DNA of 64,000 nt, from contig JAFRCE010000002.1 in assembly GCA_017404505.1 (NCBI GenBank), positions 62,001-126,000 of the forward strand, given 5' to 3'. The position numbers and the translations under genes are program-made. Under the pieces are notes generated by a model that worked only from the letters and a program-made list of their open reading frames with translations, was not told the DNA's origin and searched no databases. Shown in pieces: positions 9,007 to 17,872 of the stretch. Each line of letters opens with the position of its first letter. Positions within the stretch are counted from its first letter, which is position 1. This DNA is from Solobacterium sp. GTDB lineage: Bacteria; Bacillota_I; Bacilli_A; Erysipelotrichales; Erysipelotrichaceae.

Positions 9007-9441
9007 ATGCGTCAGACAACGATGTTAAAGCCAAGCGAAGTCGAACGTACATGGTATGTCGTAGATGCGGCAGACTGCACACTCGGCCGTCTTGCAACAA
9101 AAGTCGCAACCGTATTAAGAGGCAAGCATAAGCCGACTTATACACCACATGTCGACTGCGGAGATTATGTTATCGTCGTAAATGCCGATAAGGTCAAGAT
9201 CTCCGGTGACCAGGATTTCAAGAAGTTCTATTACAGTCATTCTATGTTTCCTGGCGGACTGCGTACAAGAAGCACAAAGACAATGCGCGAAAAGTACACA
9301 GTTGAATGGGTAGAAAAAACCATCAAGGGTATGCTGCCACACAACAAATTAGGCGATGTTCAGCGTAAGCATGTCTTCGTCTACATGGGACCTGACCACC
9401 CGCATGCAGCTCAGAAACCAGTTGAGCTGAAGGTTAAGTAA
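9007..9441 (+). CDS. rplM: 50S ribosomal protein L13
   Basis: Early-assembly protein of the large ribosomal subunit. The 144-residue length and motifs such as [16 protein letters not shown] near the N-terminus and GMLPHNKLG near residue 100-115 are typical. AGGAGG precedes the start. It is followed 17 bp later by rpsI, the usual pair. Codon use is visibly biased compared with the surrounding genes, as expected for a highly expressed gene. Confidence 0.98.
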   Translation: MRQTTMLKPSEVERTWYVVDAADCTLGRLATKVATVLRGKHKPTYTPHVDCGDYVIVVNADKVKISGDQDFKKFYYSHSMFPGGLRTRSTKTMREKYTVEWVEKTIKGMLPHNKLGDVQRKHVFVYMGPDHPHAAQKPVELKVK

Positions 9442-9458
9442 GGAGGAGACGAGGAGAT

Positions 9459-9866
9459 ATGGCAACGAAAAAGAAGTCAGCAGTAACCTATATCGGAACT
9501 GGACGTCGTAAGCAGTCTGTAGCCCGCGTCTTCATGACTCCTGGTACAGGTACAATCACTGTCAACGGACGTACACTGGAAGAATACCTGCCGCAGGCAA
9601 CACTGCGCATGGTCGTTAACTCTCCGCTCGTACTGACAGAGACAAAGGAACAGTTTGATATCAAGATCAACGTAGCAGGCGGCGGCTATACAGGCCAGGC
9701 CGGTGCTATGCGTCATGGTATCGCCCGTGCCCTTCTGGAAGCTTCTGAAGATTACAGACCGGTACTGAAGAAGGCTGGATTCCTGACCCGTGATTCCCGT
9801 GAAAAGGAAAGAAAGAAGTACGGTTTGAAGGGTGCCCGTCGTGCACCGCAGTACTCCAAGCGTTAA
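9459..9866 (+). CDS. rpsI: 30S ribosomal protein S9
   Basis: Small-subunit protein whose C-terminal tail reaches the P-site tRNA. The 135-residue product starts with a short basic tail, has [13 protein letters not shown] near residues 13-25, and ends in the conserved YSKR. AAGGAGGAG lies upstream. It shares the rplM promoter and is followed by a terminator. Confidence 0.98.
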   Translation: MATKKKSAVTYIGTGRRKQSVARVFMTPGTGTITVNGRTLEEYLPQATLRMVVNSPLVLTETKEQFDIKINVAGGGYTGQAGAMRHGIARALLEASEDYRPVLKKAGFLTRDSREKERKKYGLKGARRAPQYSKR

Positions 9867-9905
9867 TCGTTTGCGTACTGGACTGGAAACGCATTTGAAA
9901 AATCT

Positions 9906-9932
9906 CATTGCGAAAGCAATGGGTTTTTTTTT
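9906..9932 (+). terminator. Intrinsic terminator after rpsI
   Basis: CATTGC-GAAA-GCAATG followed by nine T residues. Confidence 0.92.
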
Positions 9933-9984
9933 GCGGAAAAGCACTTCCTCAGCGCAATAGTTCTGTTGAAGGGAGGAAATCAGA

Positions 9985-10398
9985 ATGCTCAGATCGCAGG
10001 AACAATATGGGATTTTCGGCTATGATGCCGAACAGGAGGAAACAAAGCGGAAGAAAATGTCGGAAAAGAAAAAAGAGATGCGGTTCTGGATCGCTTCTCT
10101 GCTTCTGTCATTCGCAGCTGCCTGTGTGTTTTTTGTGCAGGCGTGGTTCCGGGTTACCCGGCATCCCCAGCTGTCATTGCCGGAAGAAACCGTGACTCTT
10201 GCCAAAGGAGAGCCGTTTGACGCCATGCGCTATGTACATACCGACAGCAGCGGCGAAGGCACACTGATCCTGCCGGAGGAAATTGACACGTCATTCCCCG
10301 GCAAAAAAGCGGCTGTCTACCGTCTGCAGTACGGGAAACGGGAAATCATGCGGACATTGCTGGTGAAAGTCGAAGAAAAAGCCGGATCATCAGATTGA
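9985..10398 (+). CDS. Small membrane-anchored protein with Ig-like outer domain
   Basis: Unknown function. The product has 137 residues: a charged cytoplasmic N-terminus (about 1-32), one membrane span (FWIASLLLSFAAACVFFVQAW, about 34-54), and about 75 residues outside. The outer part (VTLAKGEPFD, GKKAAVYRLQYGKRE) has the short-strand pattern of small bacterial Ig-like domains of the DUF5011 kind; this is an inference from pattern. GGGAGG precedes the ATG. Its end overlaps the end of convergent serC by 9 bp, and no terminator is visible there. Confidence 0.72.
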   Translation: MLRSQEQYGIFGYDAEQEETKRKKMSEKKKEMRFWIASLLLSFAAACVFFVQAWFRVTRHPQLSLPEETVTLAKGEPFDAMRYVHTDSSGEGTLILPEEIDTSFPGKKAAVYRLQYGKREIMRTLLVKVEEKAGSSD

Positions 10399-11499
10399 TT
10401 CGGCTTCCAGATGGTTTTCTTCAAACTCTTTCATGAAACTGACGAGGGCTTTGACGCCTTCGTACGGCATGGCATTATAGAGGCTTGCCCGCATGCCGCC
10501 GACACTGCGGTGGCCTTTGAGATTGACCAGACCTTTCTCTTCGGCTTCCCGGATAAATACCGTATCGAGATTGGCGTCACCCGTCACGAAGGTAACATTC
10601 ATCAAAGAACGGTCCTGCACGGCAGCGGTTGGCCGAAAGAGGATGGACTGATCCAGATAATCGTAAAGAAGCTTTGCCTTGGCTTCATTGATCCGCTTCA
10701 TTTCCGACAGACCGCCGAGATGCTTCAGCCATTTGAAGACTTTGCCACAGATATAGATGCTGTAGACCGGCGGCGTATTGTACAGGGAACCGCTGCTGGC
10801 ATATGTCGCATATTTCAGCATGGTCGGTGTAGCGGGATAAACGTCCTCGCGGATCAGATCTTCCCGGATGATGACAATGGCCATGCCTGCCGGTCCGACA
10901 TTTTTCTGCACACCGCCCCAGAGCAGGCCGAAGCGGGATACGTCCAGCGGCTCGCTTAAGAAGCAGGAGGAAATGTCCGCGACCAGAGGAATGTCACCGG
11001 TTTTTGGCAGTTCATGGAAAAGGGTTCCGTAAATCGTGTTGTTCAGGCAGAGATAGACATAATCCGCATCATTCCGGAAAGTGATCTGACGGAAATCGGG
11101 AATGGCAGTGAAATGGTCCGCTTCGCCGGAAGCGGCAGCTCTTGCGTCACCGTACAGTGACGCTTCCTTGAAGGCCTTTTTTGACCAGAGACCGGTAATG
11201 ATATAATCGGCCTTGCCGTTTTTCATCAGGTTCATCGGCACCATGGCAAACTGCATATGACCGCCGCCCTGGACGAAAAGGACTTTATAGTTATCAGGAA
11301 TATGCATCAGATCGCGCAGATCCTGTTCGGCTTCGTCGATGATTTCCTGGAACAGCGGCGTGCGGTGGCTGATTTCCATGACCGACATGCCGGATCTTTC
11401 GTAACTCAGCATTTCTTCCGCGGCTTCCTTCAGCACTTCTTCGGGAAGCACTGCCGGACCGGCGGAAAAGTTATATACTCTTTTCGTTTTCATCTTCAT
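10390..11499 (-). CDS. serC: Phosphoserine aminotransferase
   Basis: PLP enzyme of serine synthesis: 3-phosphohydroxypyruvate to phosphoserine. The N-terminal YNFSAGPAVLP is diagnostic, and WGGVQKN carries the expected PLP lysine K199. The 369-residue length is normal. The start overlaps the stop of the upstream S58-type peptidase gene by ATGA. GGAGG is only 4 bp from the first ATG, so initiation at the third codon, also ATG, is possible. No other serine-pathway gene is adjacent. Confidence 0.95.
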   Translation of the reverse strand: MKMKTKRVYNFSAGPAVLPEEVLKEAAEEMLSYERSGMSVMEISHRTPLFQEIIDEAEQDLRDLMHIPDNYKVLFVQGGGHMQFAMVPMNLMKNGKADYIITGLWSKKAFKEASLYGDARAAASGEADHFTAIPDFRQITFRNDADYVYLCLNNTIYGTLFHELPKTGDIPLVADISSCFLSEPLDVSRFGLLWGGVQKNVGPAGMAIVIIREDLIREDVYPATPTMLKYATYASSGSLYNTPPVYSIYICGKVFKWLKHLGGLSEMKRINEAKAKLLYDYLDQSILFRPTAAVQDRSLMNVTFVTGDANLDTVFIREAEEKGLVNLKGHRSVGGMRASLYNAMPYEGVKALVSFMKEFEENHLEAESI

Positions 11500-12455
11500 T
11501 TCACCTCCGCGTCTGCTTTGCGTATACCGTAAGACGGTCCTTCGGGACGGGCAGCTCTGGCAATGGCCTTTGCCATGACTTCGGCGGCCAGCACACCGAC
11601 GGTGTTGATGTCGGAAGGAATTGAACCGTTGGACATCGCATAGACGGTATCCCCGTCAAACATGGTATGGACCGGCCGGATCGCCCGGGCAAAGCCGTCG
11701 TGGGCCATGCCGGCAACCTTGCTCAGGGCAGTTTTGTTCAGCCCGGCATTGGTAATGATGGCTCCGATCGTCGTGTTCTGACGGAACAGATTGACAGCCT
11801 GCATGGTTTTGATCAAAGCTTCCGCAGCATCAACAAATTCACCTGTCTTTGGATCGTATACACCGGCAATCTTTTTCCCGTCGGTGTCATAGATATCACC
11901 GACCGCGTTCACGGCCACAATGGCACCGACTTTCAGGTCACCAGCCTGAACGGCATATGTTCCGAGTCCGGCTTTCATCATCGAAGCGGGCCCGAGTACC
12001 TTTCCGACCGTGGCACCGCAGCCGGCACCGTAGGATCCCTCCTGAAAAATGCCTTTTTCCGCATTCAGGCAGGCCTGATAGCCAAGCGCACTGTCAGGCC
12101 GGACCTTGCTGTCGACAAAGCCAAGGTCAAACAGACAGGATGCGCAGACGATCGGCACCACACCGGCATCGGTGGGGAAGCCGATATTTCTTTCTTCCAG
12201 ATACTTCATGATGCCATCTGCCGCGCTTAAGCCGAACGCGCTGCCGCCGCTGAGCAGGACGGCATTGACACTGCTGTTGTCAGCCAGGGGATTGAGCAGC
12301 CCGCTTTCCCGGGAGGCAGGGGCGCCGCCGCGGATATCGATGCCGGTAACAGCACCGGGATCAGCGAGGATGACAGTGCATCCCGTCGCGCTTTTTTCAT
12401 ATTCCGCATTTCCGAAACGGAAACCTTCGATTTCCGTGATTCTGATTTCTTTCAT
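11496..12455 (-). CDS. P1/S58 family peptidase (DmpA/BapA-like)
   Basis: Members are self-cleaving N-terminal-nucleophile aminopeptidases or amidases. I chose the ATG at 12455 because GAGGTG lies 7 bp upstream and the product (319 residues) starts MKEIRITEIEGFRFG; a longer in-frame reading has a low-quality N-terminus. LLSGGSAFGLSAADGI (about 70-85), GAGCGATVGKV and AHDGFARAIRPVHT are family motifs. The likely cleavage and nucleophile region is QNTTIGAIITNAG, with threonine as nucleophile (inferred). The natural substrate is unknown. It is translationally coupled to serC. Confidence 0.85.
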   Translation of the reverse strand: MKEIRITEIEGFRFGNAEYEKSATGCTVILADPGAVTGIDIRGGAPASRESGLLNPLADNSSVNAVLLSGGSAFGLSAADGIMKYLEERNIGFPTDAGVVPIVCASCLFDLGFVDSKVRPDSALGYQACLNAEKGIFQEGSYGAGCGATVGKVLGPASMMKAGLGTYAVQAGDLKVGAIVAVNAVGDIYDTDGKKIAGVYDPKTGEFVDAAEALIKTMQAVNLFRQNTTIGAIITNAGLNKTALSKVAGMAHDGFARAIRPVHTMFDGDTVYAMSNGSIPSDINTVGVLAAEVMAKAIARAARPEGPSYGIRKADAEVK

Positions 12456-12501
12456 AAATAACACCTCGAATACGTACATCATATAATAAAACGGCCGTGA
12501 A

Positions 12502-12530
12502 TTGATGAAAAACAGGAGATATGCTATGAT
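12502..12530 (+). promoter_or_regulatory. Promoter of the lipoprotein gene
   Basis: TTGATG, 17-bp spacer, TATGAT, with TGC before the -10 giving an extended -10. The predicted leader is about 40 nt and includes GGAGG. Confidence 0.75.
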
Positions 12531-12579
12531 ATGGCGCGCAGGCGTAAAGATGCCTGAGACAATACGGAGGTGTATTGAA

Positions 12580-12987
12580 ATGTTGAAGAAATTATTAAAA
12601 GCAGCTGCTGCGGCAGTATTTGCCTTATCACTGGCAGGCTGTGCGAAGAGTGAGTTCGGCATGAGAGTGAATGAGGATCTGAATGTCGAGATAAATGCGG
12701 AAAATGCCACGAAAGGCTCCAACGCCATGGCGGGAACCTTCGATCTGAAAGACGGACAGAAGATCGTTGTCGAATCCGAGATCGATGGCGAGGTTCTTGT
12801 CAAATTCTACAGTGTTACCAATGACGCGGAAACATTGCCGGTTCCAGATGAATCCGCCAAGCCTGATTTTGAACTGACTGTCAACAGCTCGGGAAAAACG
12901 GAGTATGATCTTGCGGCAGGCGACTATTTCGTTTCGTCGGAAGCCACGGCCAAAACGACCGGTAAGATCATCATCTCTGCCAAATAA
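12580..12987 (+). CDS. Small lipoprotein of unknown function
   Basis: The ATG at 12580 follows GGAGG and gives a 135-residue product starting MLKKLLKAAAAAVFALSLAGC. That is a signal peptide ending in a lipobox (LAGC, C21), so the protein should be lipid-anchored outside the membrane. The mature part is a small beta-rich domain (FDLKDGQKIVVESEIDG, AAGDYFVSSEATAKTTG). I do not recognise the family. Upstream in-frame codons overlap the promoter and are not used. It has its own promoter and a terminator. Confidence 0.85.
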   Translation: MLKKLLKAAAAAVFALSLAGCAKSEFGMRVNEDLNVEINAENATKGSNAMAGTFDLKDGQKIVVESEIDGEVLVKFYSVTNDAETLPVPDESAKPDFELTVNSSGKTEYDLAAGDYFVSSEATAKTTGKIIISAK

Positions 12988-13020
12988 GGGACAGATACAG
13001 AAAAGGCGGAATAAAACAAA

Positions 13021-13044
13021 AAAAGGGAACCTGCGTTCCCTTTT
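13021..13044. terminator. Bidirectional terminator between lipoprotein and tRNA genes
   Basis: AAAAGGGAAC-CTGC-GTTCCCTTTT is symmetric, with A-rich and T-rich flanks that serve both strands. Confidence 0.85.
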
Positions 13045-13047
13045 CAA

Positions 13048-13123
13048 TGGTGGAGCTTAGCGGGATCGAACCGCTGACCCCCTGCTTGCAAAGCAGGTGC
13101 TCTCCCAGCTGAGCTAAAACCCC
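13048..13123 (-). tRNA. tRNA-Ala (anticodon TGC), CCA encoded
   Basis: Read on the minus strand the 76 nt fold as a cloverleaf. The anticodon arm is CCTGC-TTTGCAA-GCAGG, anticodon TGC. The T arm contains GGTTCGATCC. The 3' end CCA is encoded in the DNA. Confidence 0.97.
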
Positions 13124-13143
13124 ACATCAATTCAGTAAAATAG

Positions 13144-13217
<74 letters not shown>

Positions 13218-13237
13218 ATTTCACCGAATGCTTATCC

Positions 13238-13266
13238 ATAATAACCCTGTAATATATGAAAGTCAA
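13238..13266 (-). promoter_or_regulatory. Promoter of the tRNA-Ile/tRNA-Ala unit
   Basis: On the minus strand TTGACT, 17 bp, TATTAT, starting transcription about 14 bp before tRNA-Ile. Confidence 0.85.
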
Positions 13267-13321
13267 CAATTATTTTTCTAAATATGCAATGTCTGTTTTC
13301 GGGATGACCCGGAAGTAAAGA

Positions 13322-13350
13322 TTGCGAAAGAAAACAGCCTGTGATAAAGT
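13322..13350 (+). promoter_or_regulatory. Promoter of the small exporter gene
   Basis: TTGCGA, 17 bp, TAAAGT. Confidence 0.6.
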
Positions 13351-13376
13351 TATGCAGGTATTTACGGAGGTATCAG

Positions 13377-13868
13377 ATGGAAGGTTTTATTGCCTGGTGG
13401 GCGGCCCATATCCCGCTTTCTCCTCAGCTGTCAGTGTTTTTCATCAGTATGATCCCGCTGATCGAGGAAAGAGGCGGACTGATTCTGGCCAGAATGCTCG
13501 GACTGCCGATGTGGGAGGCTGTCTTCTGGTGTGTGATCGGAAACATCGTGCCGATTCCGTTTATCCTCTGGGGTATCAAAAGCGTGCTTCACTGGATGTC
13601 GGAACATCATCTTTCCAAAGTCGCCGAATGGCTGATGGCCAAAGCCGAAAAGAACAAGCCGAAGATCGACCGCTATGGCTTCTTTGGTCTGCTGCTGTTT
13701 GTCGGCATTCCGCTGCCGGGCACCGGTGCCTGGACGGGAAGCCTGGTCGCGTCCGTGTTTGACATGGACCTGAAAAAGGCATCGATTTCGATCCTGCTGG
13801 GTATTTTCCTGGCGGCTGTAATCATGACGTTCCTGTCATATGGTGTGTTTGGATCTGTGATCTCCTGA
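13377..13868 (+). CDS. Small multi-drug export family membrane protein (COG2426-like)
   Basis: The ATG at 13377 follows GGAGG, giving 163 residues with four or five hydrophobic segments. The segment with IPLIEERGGLILAR and the loop IPLPGTGAWTG are typical of the small multi-drug export (Sm_multidrug_ex) family. The family name comes from weak functional data, so substrate and direction of transport are open. It has its own promoter, and the terminator overlaps the stop region. Confidence 0.85.
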   Translation: MEGFIAWWAAHIPLSPQLSVFFISMIPLIEERGGLILARMLGLPMWEAVFWCVIGNIVPIPFILWGIKSVLHWMSEHHLSKVAEWLMAKAEKNKPKIDRYGFFGLLLFVGIPLPGTGAWTGSLVASVFDMDLKKASISILLGIFLAAVIMTFLSYGVFGSVIS

Positions 13869-13885
13869 GCGGGATCACTTTTTTT
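13857..13885 (+). terminator. Intrinsic terminator overlapping the exporter stop codon
   Basis: GTGATC and GATCAC pair around a 10-nt loop, followed by seven T residues. The 5' arm lies in the last codons of the gene. Confidence 0.75.
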
Positions 13886-13905
13886 ATACCATCAGAGAGG
13901 GATTG

Positions 13906-13914
13906 TGATTTAAT
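13906..13914 (+). promoter_or_regulatory. Extended -10 element directly before ispD
   Basis: TGATTTAAT ends only 7 bp before the ispD ATG. Transcription would start at or next to the start codon. Confidence 0.5.
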
Positions 13915-13921
13915 AGTATTA

Positions 13922-14569
13922 ATGAAATACACAGCTGTAATCGTTGCCGCGGGAAGCGGCACAAGAATGAAACTTGGCTATAACAAAGTCTATGCGAAAA
14001 TGCGGGACGGCCGGACGATCCTGAATCATACCATGGATGTTTTCCGGGCCGACAAAGACTGCATTCAGATCGTTGTCGTTACCGAGGCGCTTGCCTATTA
14101 TCAGAATATGGAAGGAGACTGGCCAGGCCTGATCACGCTCGCCAAAGGCGGAAAAACCCGTCAGGAGAGTGTCAGAAACGGTTTGCTGGCGGCCATCGGT
14201 GAATATGTCATGATCCATGACGGAGCCCGTCCGTACCTGGATCAGAAGAGTCTGAAGAGCATCAAAAAGGCGCTGAAGACAGATGACGCGGTACTGCTTA
14301 CGGTGCCGTGCAAGGACACGATCAAGAAGATCGATGCGGAAGGTTATGTTGAGCTGACCTATGACCGCAGCACGCTGGCTGCTGCCCAGACGCCGCAGGC
14401 ATTTAAAACGAGCCTGCTGATGGAATGCATGGCCAAGGCGGAACAGGCGAAATTCACCGGCACGGATGACTGCTCACTGGTGGAAGCCTTCTCGGATGTC
14501 AGAGTCAGGACGGTCGAAGGAAGCTACGCCAACATCAAGATCACCACACCGGAAGACATGGAGCACTGA
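13922..14569 (+). CDS. ispD: 2-C-methyl-D-erythritol 4-phosphate cytidylyltransferase
   Basis: IspD/TarI-type nucleotidyltransferase of 215 residues. IspD transfers CMP to methylerythritol phosphate in isoprenoid synthesis. The N-terminal VAAGSGTRM (about 8-16) is the CTP loop, MIHDGARPY is about 98-106, and AAQTPQAFK about 155-163 is also conserved. In place of the usual PKQF after the loop it has YNKVYAKM, a divergent form that keeps a lysine. There is no Shine-Dalgarno site, and the -10 box ends 7 bp upstream, suggesting a leaderless mRNA. No other MEP-pathway gene is adjacent. Confidence 0.87.
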   Translation: MKYTAVIVAAGSGTRMKLGYNKVYAKMRDGRTILNHTMDVFRADKDCIQIVVVTEALAYYQNMEGDWPGLITLAKGGKTRQESVRNGLLAAIGEYVMIHDGARPYLDQKSLKSIKKALKTDDAVLLTVPCKDTIKKIDAEGYVELTYDRSTLAAAQTPQAFKTSLLMECMAKAEQAKFTGTDDCSLVEAFSDVRVRTVEGSYANIKITTPEDMEH

Positions 14570-14597
14570 AGCATATCTGAATTGTCTTGTGGAAAGA

Positions 14598-14629
14598 AAC
14601 AGTCTGGAAATCTGATCCGGACTGTTTTT
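14598..14629 (+). terminator. Intrinsic terminator after ispD
   Basis: AACAGTCTGGA and TCCGGACTGTT pair (one G-T) around a 7-nt loop, with a T-run. Confidence 0.85.
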
Positions 14630-14692
14630 GCGTCATCGTCGAACGATTCCGGATCATAGGTTATAGTATACGTACATGGAGGTGAAGAAGAG

Positions 14693-15211
14693 ATGAGTTT
14701 TTACACACTTGCCAAAGCACGTTATTCCTGCCGCAGTCTGAGTGACAGACCGGTTCCCAAAGAAACGGTCGACAGGATCATCGCAGCCGGCATGGCTGCT
14801 CCGACAGCCTGCAACTATCAGCCGTTCCGTATCTGGGTCATGGAGTCTGCAGAAGCATTGGCGAAGATCAAGAGCTGCACGAAGCAGAAGTTCGTCCTTC
14901 CGGCACCGGTCGTGTTTGTCATCGGCGCCTGTCCGGAAGAAGGCTGGGTCAGAGAATTTGACAGCCGTAATTTTGCCGCTGTCGATGCGTCGATCGCGGC
15001 AACGCATATGATGCTGCAGATTCAGGATCTCGGACTCGGCACGACCTGGATCGGTCATTTTGACGTCAAAGCCGCAAAGGAAAAGTTTCCGGATATGGCG
15101 GACTGTGATCTGATCGCTATGTTCGCGGTCGGCTGGCCTGCCGAAGACGCGGCGCCTGCCGTCCTGCATGACAAAACAAAAGAGGCATCGGAAATCGTCC
15201 GCCGGTTGTGA
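14693..15211 (+). CDS. Nitroreductase family protein
   Basis: FMN-dependent oxidoreductase of the nitroreductase fold, 172 residues, at the short end for the family. KARYSCRSLSDRPV (about 8-21) is the flavin-binding N-terminus; AAPTACNYQPFRIWV and the GLGTTWIGHF segment near residue 115 are also typical. The substrate is unknown. GGAGG precedes the ATG. It is a single gene bounded by terminators. Confidence 0.9.
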   Translation: MSFYTLAKARYSCRSLSDRPVPKETVDRIIAAGMAAPTACNYQPFRIWVMESAEALAKIKSCTKQKFVLPAPVVFVIGACPEEGWVREFDSRNFAAVDASIAATHMMLQIQDLGLGTTWIGHFDVKAAKEKFPDMADCDLIAMFAVGWPAEDAAPAVLHDKTKEASEIVRRL

Positions 15212-15249
15212 ACGTCCGGATGCCCCGTACACTGTAACGTTTTATGATG

Positions 15250-15282
15250 AAACAGCCAGGTTCAGAAGAACCCGGCTGTTTT
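15250..15282. terminator. Bidirectional terminator between nitroreductase and carbonic anhydrase
   Basis: AAACAGCCAGGTTC pairs with GAACCCGGCTGTTT. It lies between convergent genes and touches the carbonic anhydrase stop codon. Confidence 0.8.
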
Positions 15283-15839
15283 CAGTCTTCAAGCCATTCA
15301 ACGATGCCGCTTTCAATGTGATACAGGGCACCGATTGCTTTGAAACAGCATTTGCCGGCAAATGCCGTGCGGATCTTTTCCAGCTGATACAGGACATTCC
15401 GGCGGCTGGCGGCGGTCAGATCCGGTTCGCCTTTAATTGCTTTGTAAATATCCTTTGTCAGGGTTCCGGCATAGCCTTCGAGATGTCCCTGCGAAGCGGC
15501 TTCCACCGCGCCGCAGTTCGTGTGGCCAAGCACGACGGTCAGCGGCACATGCAGGTGCTCCGCGGCATATTCGATACTGCCGAGCTGAGACGCGTCAATG
15601 ACATTTCCGGCTACACGGATCGTGAAGATCTCGCCGATGCCGGCTGAGAAGATCGCTTCGGGAATCTCGCGGGAGTCCGAACAGGCGATAACGGTCGCGT
15701 AGGGGTGCTGACCGTGGGCATAGGTTTCTTCACGGATATGACGGGAAATATCACCCGGATTCCGCTCGGAATCGATGTACTGTCTGTTGCCTTCCTTCAG
15801 TTTCTGAAGGGCTTCCTGTGCAGTGTATTGTGTTTTCAT
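15282..15839 (-). CDS. Beta-class carbonic anhydrase
   Basis: Zinc enzyme interconverting CO2 and bicarbonate. The ATG at 15839 follows GGAG and gives 185 residues; in-frame sequence further upstream runs through the neighbouring terminator and is rejected. The zinc and catalytic set is complete: ACSDSR (C53, D55, R57) and HTNCGAV (H106, C109). A TATAAT box on the minus strand at 15869-15864 is well placed as its promoter. Confidence 0.95.
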   Translation of the reverse strand: MKTQYTAQEALQKLKEGNRQYIDSERNPGDISRHIREETYAHGQHPYATVIACSDSREIPEAIFSAGIGEIFTIRVAGNVIDASQLGSIEYAAEHLHVPLTVVLGHTNCGAVEAASQGHLEGYAGTLTKDIYKAIKGEPDLTAASRRNVLYQLEKIRTAFAGKCCFKAIGALYHIESGIVEWLED

Positions 15840-15890
15840 AACGCTTGCTCCGTCTTTATAAATATTATAGTGTTTTCCTCTGCCGGCGGG

Positions 15891-15919
15891 AATAAGAAAG
15901 GGAGTGTTCATACACTCCC
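15891..15919 (-). terminator. Terminator of the DUF4015 gene
   Basis: On the minus strand GGGAGTG-TATGAA-CACTCCC followed by TTTCTTATT. Confidence 0.8.
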
Positions 15920-15936
15920 GTACTGTTCTTTTCAGA

Positions 15937-17643
15937 TCATTCGCTGATGCGTTCATAGAACGCCGGCACATATTCCCAGTAGCGCCATAATTCACTCGGC
16001 GCGTTCCAGACCATGTAGCCGTCATCCAGACCGTTGCTGTAAAGAGAATCGATCTGCTCATTGATCTTGTTGACGTCGTAAACGACTTCCGGATCTTTAT
16101 AAGTGGTGTCGAAGCCCTGGATCCAGGTGCGTACTTTGGCCGGATTCGGTGTTTCGTCCTGACGGTCGGTGATATACAGACCCCAGTTGTAGAGCAGTTC
16201 ATAAGGAACTTCCCAGACGGCCTGGGCAATACCGTAGTCATGGATCGCGAAGTGATCCGGATACGGCATGGCGCACATGACATCGGCGATGTTGGACATC
16301 ATCGGCCAGTACTGGCCATAAGCGGTGACATAATCGTTTGATGTTTCGCCGAATACGTCACAGGACAGATATACATTTCTGTCATGCAGTTCGTCACGGG
16401 CATAGATCAAGTACTTATTGATAGCCTGCGCCATGGTTTCGCCGTAGGTGTTGCGGAAATCGATGTTGTCCATTTCCAGATCGATCAGATCCGGGAAACG
16501 GATATAGTCAAAGTTGATTTCATTGAAGCCCATTTCTTCCGCCGCCTCAATGGCAAGCCGGATATTGTATTCCCAGACCGAACGCTGATAAGGGGATGGC
16601 CAGTAGGCGCTTGCCAGAGTATACGGCGCGCCGCTGCTGATATCCACCAGACAGTTTTCTGGATGGTCTTCCGCATAGAGGTCATCCTTGAAGGTGACGA
16701 TACGGCCAATGACATAGATGCCGTTGTCCTTGCACTTCTTCACCGCCGCTTTGTAGGCTTCAAACGAATTGAAGGCATTGTCATAGGAGGTCGGGCTGTA
16801 TTCCTTGATGACCGGTGACTCGTAAGCCGGTCCGTCGCTTTCCTTGATGTCGATAATGAAGGCGTTGATGCCGCTGTTATTGGCGACTTCAATATAGTCA
16901 TCGATCGATTCGATGCATGCTTTGTTCAGATATAAGGTACGTACTTCCCGGGGCATCGGATTGTTGGCAAAATTGCCTTTGTCGACAACGGAATAGTCCA
17001 GGGTGTAGGCATTGCCGCCGCCGTAGATGTCTTCTCTTTCGTGCTGGAAGGAAGCCACGGTATCGGGAATGTCGGATGAATTTCTGACCAGATATTCACT
17101 GCGCAGATAGCCCTGCTGATCATTCACCGTGACCTTGTAACGGTCGACGCTGCCGTCCGGCAGAAGATTTGCGAAGCCATTGATCTGCACTTCCGCACCG
17201 GTATCGGCGGTCGAGGCGATTGCCGGACCGGATGGATCCTTGTAGATTACGGCCGGTCTTACGACAAAGCCGGATGATTCTTTGACAGCACCCTGCAGGT
17301 CACTGCTCAGCTGATCGTCTGTCATCAGATATTCCACTTCGTCAATGAAGACAAGCCGGTATTCCTTTCCTTCTTCGTCGTCTTCGTTTTCTTTGATCAC
17401 CAGCGGCACGACACGGGTTTCCACCGGTGTTCCGCGGACCAGCGTCAGTGTTCCTTCGCCGTCGCGCTGTTCGATTTCCACCGTTTTTTCTTCCGAAGAG
17501 ACATACAGCGTTTCCCGCTTTTTCTCTTCTTCCAGTCTTGCCTGTTCTGCCAGATAGTTCTGATACACTTTGTATCCAACGAATCCGCCGCCGGCCAGCA
17601 ATAGTACGATTGGTGTGACAATTACCCATTTTCTCAGTTTCAT
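15937..17643 (-). CDS. Putative glycoside hydrolase, DUF4015/COG1306 family, with SH3-like domain
   Basis: A surface-anchored 568-residue protein. One N-terminal membrane span (about 5-25) is followed by a charged linker, an SH3-like segment around residues 135-205, and a TIM-barrel-like domain. The barrel carries the family hallmark FNEINFDYIRFPD near residue 375. Family members are predicted to act on polysaccharides; activity is not proven. I placed the start at MKLRKWV; an alternative ATG 39 bp upstream is less likely because a 6-bp hairpin (17668-17683) covers it. The Shine-Dalgarno site is weak for both. Confidence 0.85.
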   Translation of the reverse strand: MKLRKWVIVTPIVLLLAGGGFVGYKVYQNYLAEQARLEEEKKRETLYVSSEEKTVEIEQRDGEGTLTLVRGTPVETRVVPLVIKENEDDEEGKEYRLVFIDEVEYLMTDDQLSSDLQGAVKESSGFVVRPAVIYKDPSGPAIASTADTGAEVQINGFANLLPDGSVDRYKVTVNDQQGYLRSEYLVRNSSDIPDTVASFQHEREDIYGGGNAYTLDYSVVDKGNFANNPMPREVRTLYLNKACIESIDDYIEVANNSGINAFIIDIKESDGPAYESPVIKEYSPTSYDNAFNSFEAYKAAVKKCKDNGIYVIGRIVTFKDDLYAEDHPENCLVDISSGAPYTLASAYWPSPYQRSVWEYNIRLAIEAAEEMGFNEINFDYIRFPDLIDLEMDNIDFRNTYGETMAQAINKYLIYARDELHDRNVYLSCDVFGETSNDYVTAYGQYWPMMSNIADVMCAMPYPDHFAIHDYGIAQAVWEVPYELLYNWGLYITDRQDETPNPAKVRTWIQGFDTTYKDPEVVYDVNKINEQIDSLYSNGLDDGYMVWNAPSELWRYWEYVPAFYERISE

Positions 17644-17667
17644 AGTGATTCCGGACGCACCTGTAAA

Positions 17668-17683
17668 TGCCTTCGCAGGCATC
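17668..17683 (-). other. Small hairpin in the leader of the DUF4015 gene
   Basis: ATGCCT-TCGC-AGGCAT is a perfect 6-bp stem about 25 bp upstream of the chosen start. It may influence initiation; no function is shown. Confidence 0.35.
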
Positions 17684-17860
17684 TGTGCGCTTTTCCCCCT
17701 TTTTGAGACTTGAATTCATTGTAAAGGAAGAACGGACAGTTGAAAAGGTTCGTGCTGTTTGGAACAGCCGTTTTTTCTTCTGAAGGGCAGTTCAAAAGAC
17801 GAGTGCCGGATGATTTGCGGAATACAGTCATATTGTGTGCTTTAACAGCGGCCGTTCAAG

Positions 17861-17866
17861 TAAAAT
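17861..17866 (+). promoter_or_regulatory. -10 box directly before the MFS gene
   Basis: TAAAAT ends 6 bp before the ATG at 17873 and no Shine-Dalgarno site exists between. The -35 region is weak. Confidence 0.4.
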
Positions 17867-17872
17867 GGAATC

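Noticed and set aside
17754-17776. Terminator-like GCTGTT-TGG-AACAGC with six T residues upstream of the MFS gene
   Set aside because: No plus-strand transcript is apparent before it, so I could not assign a role.
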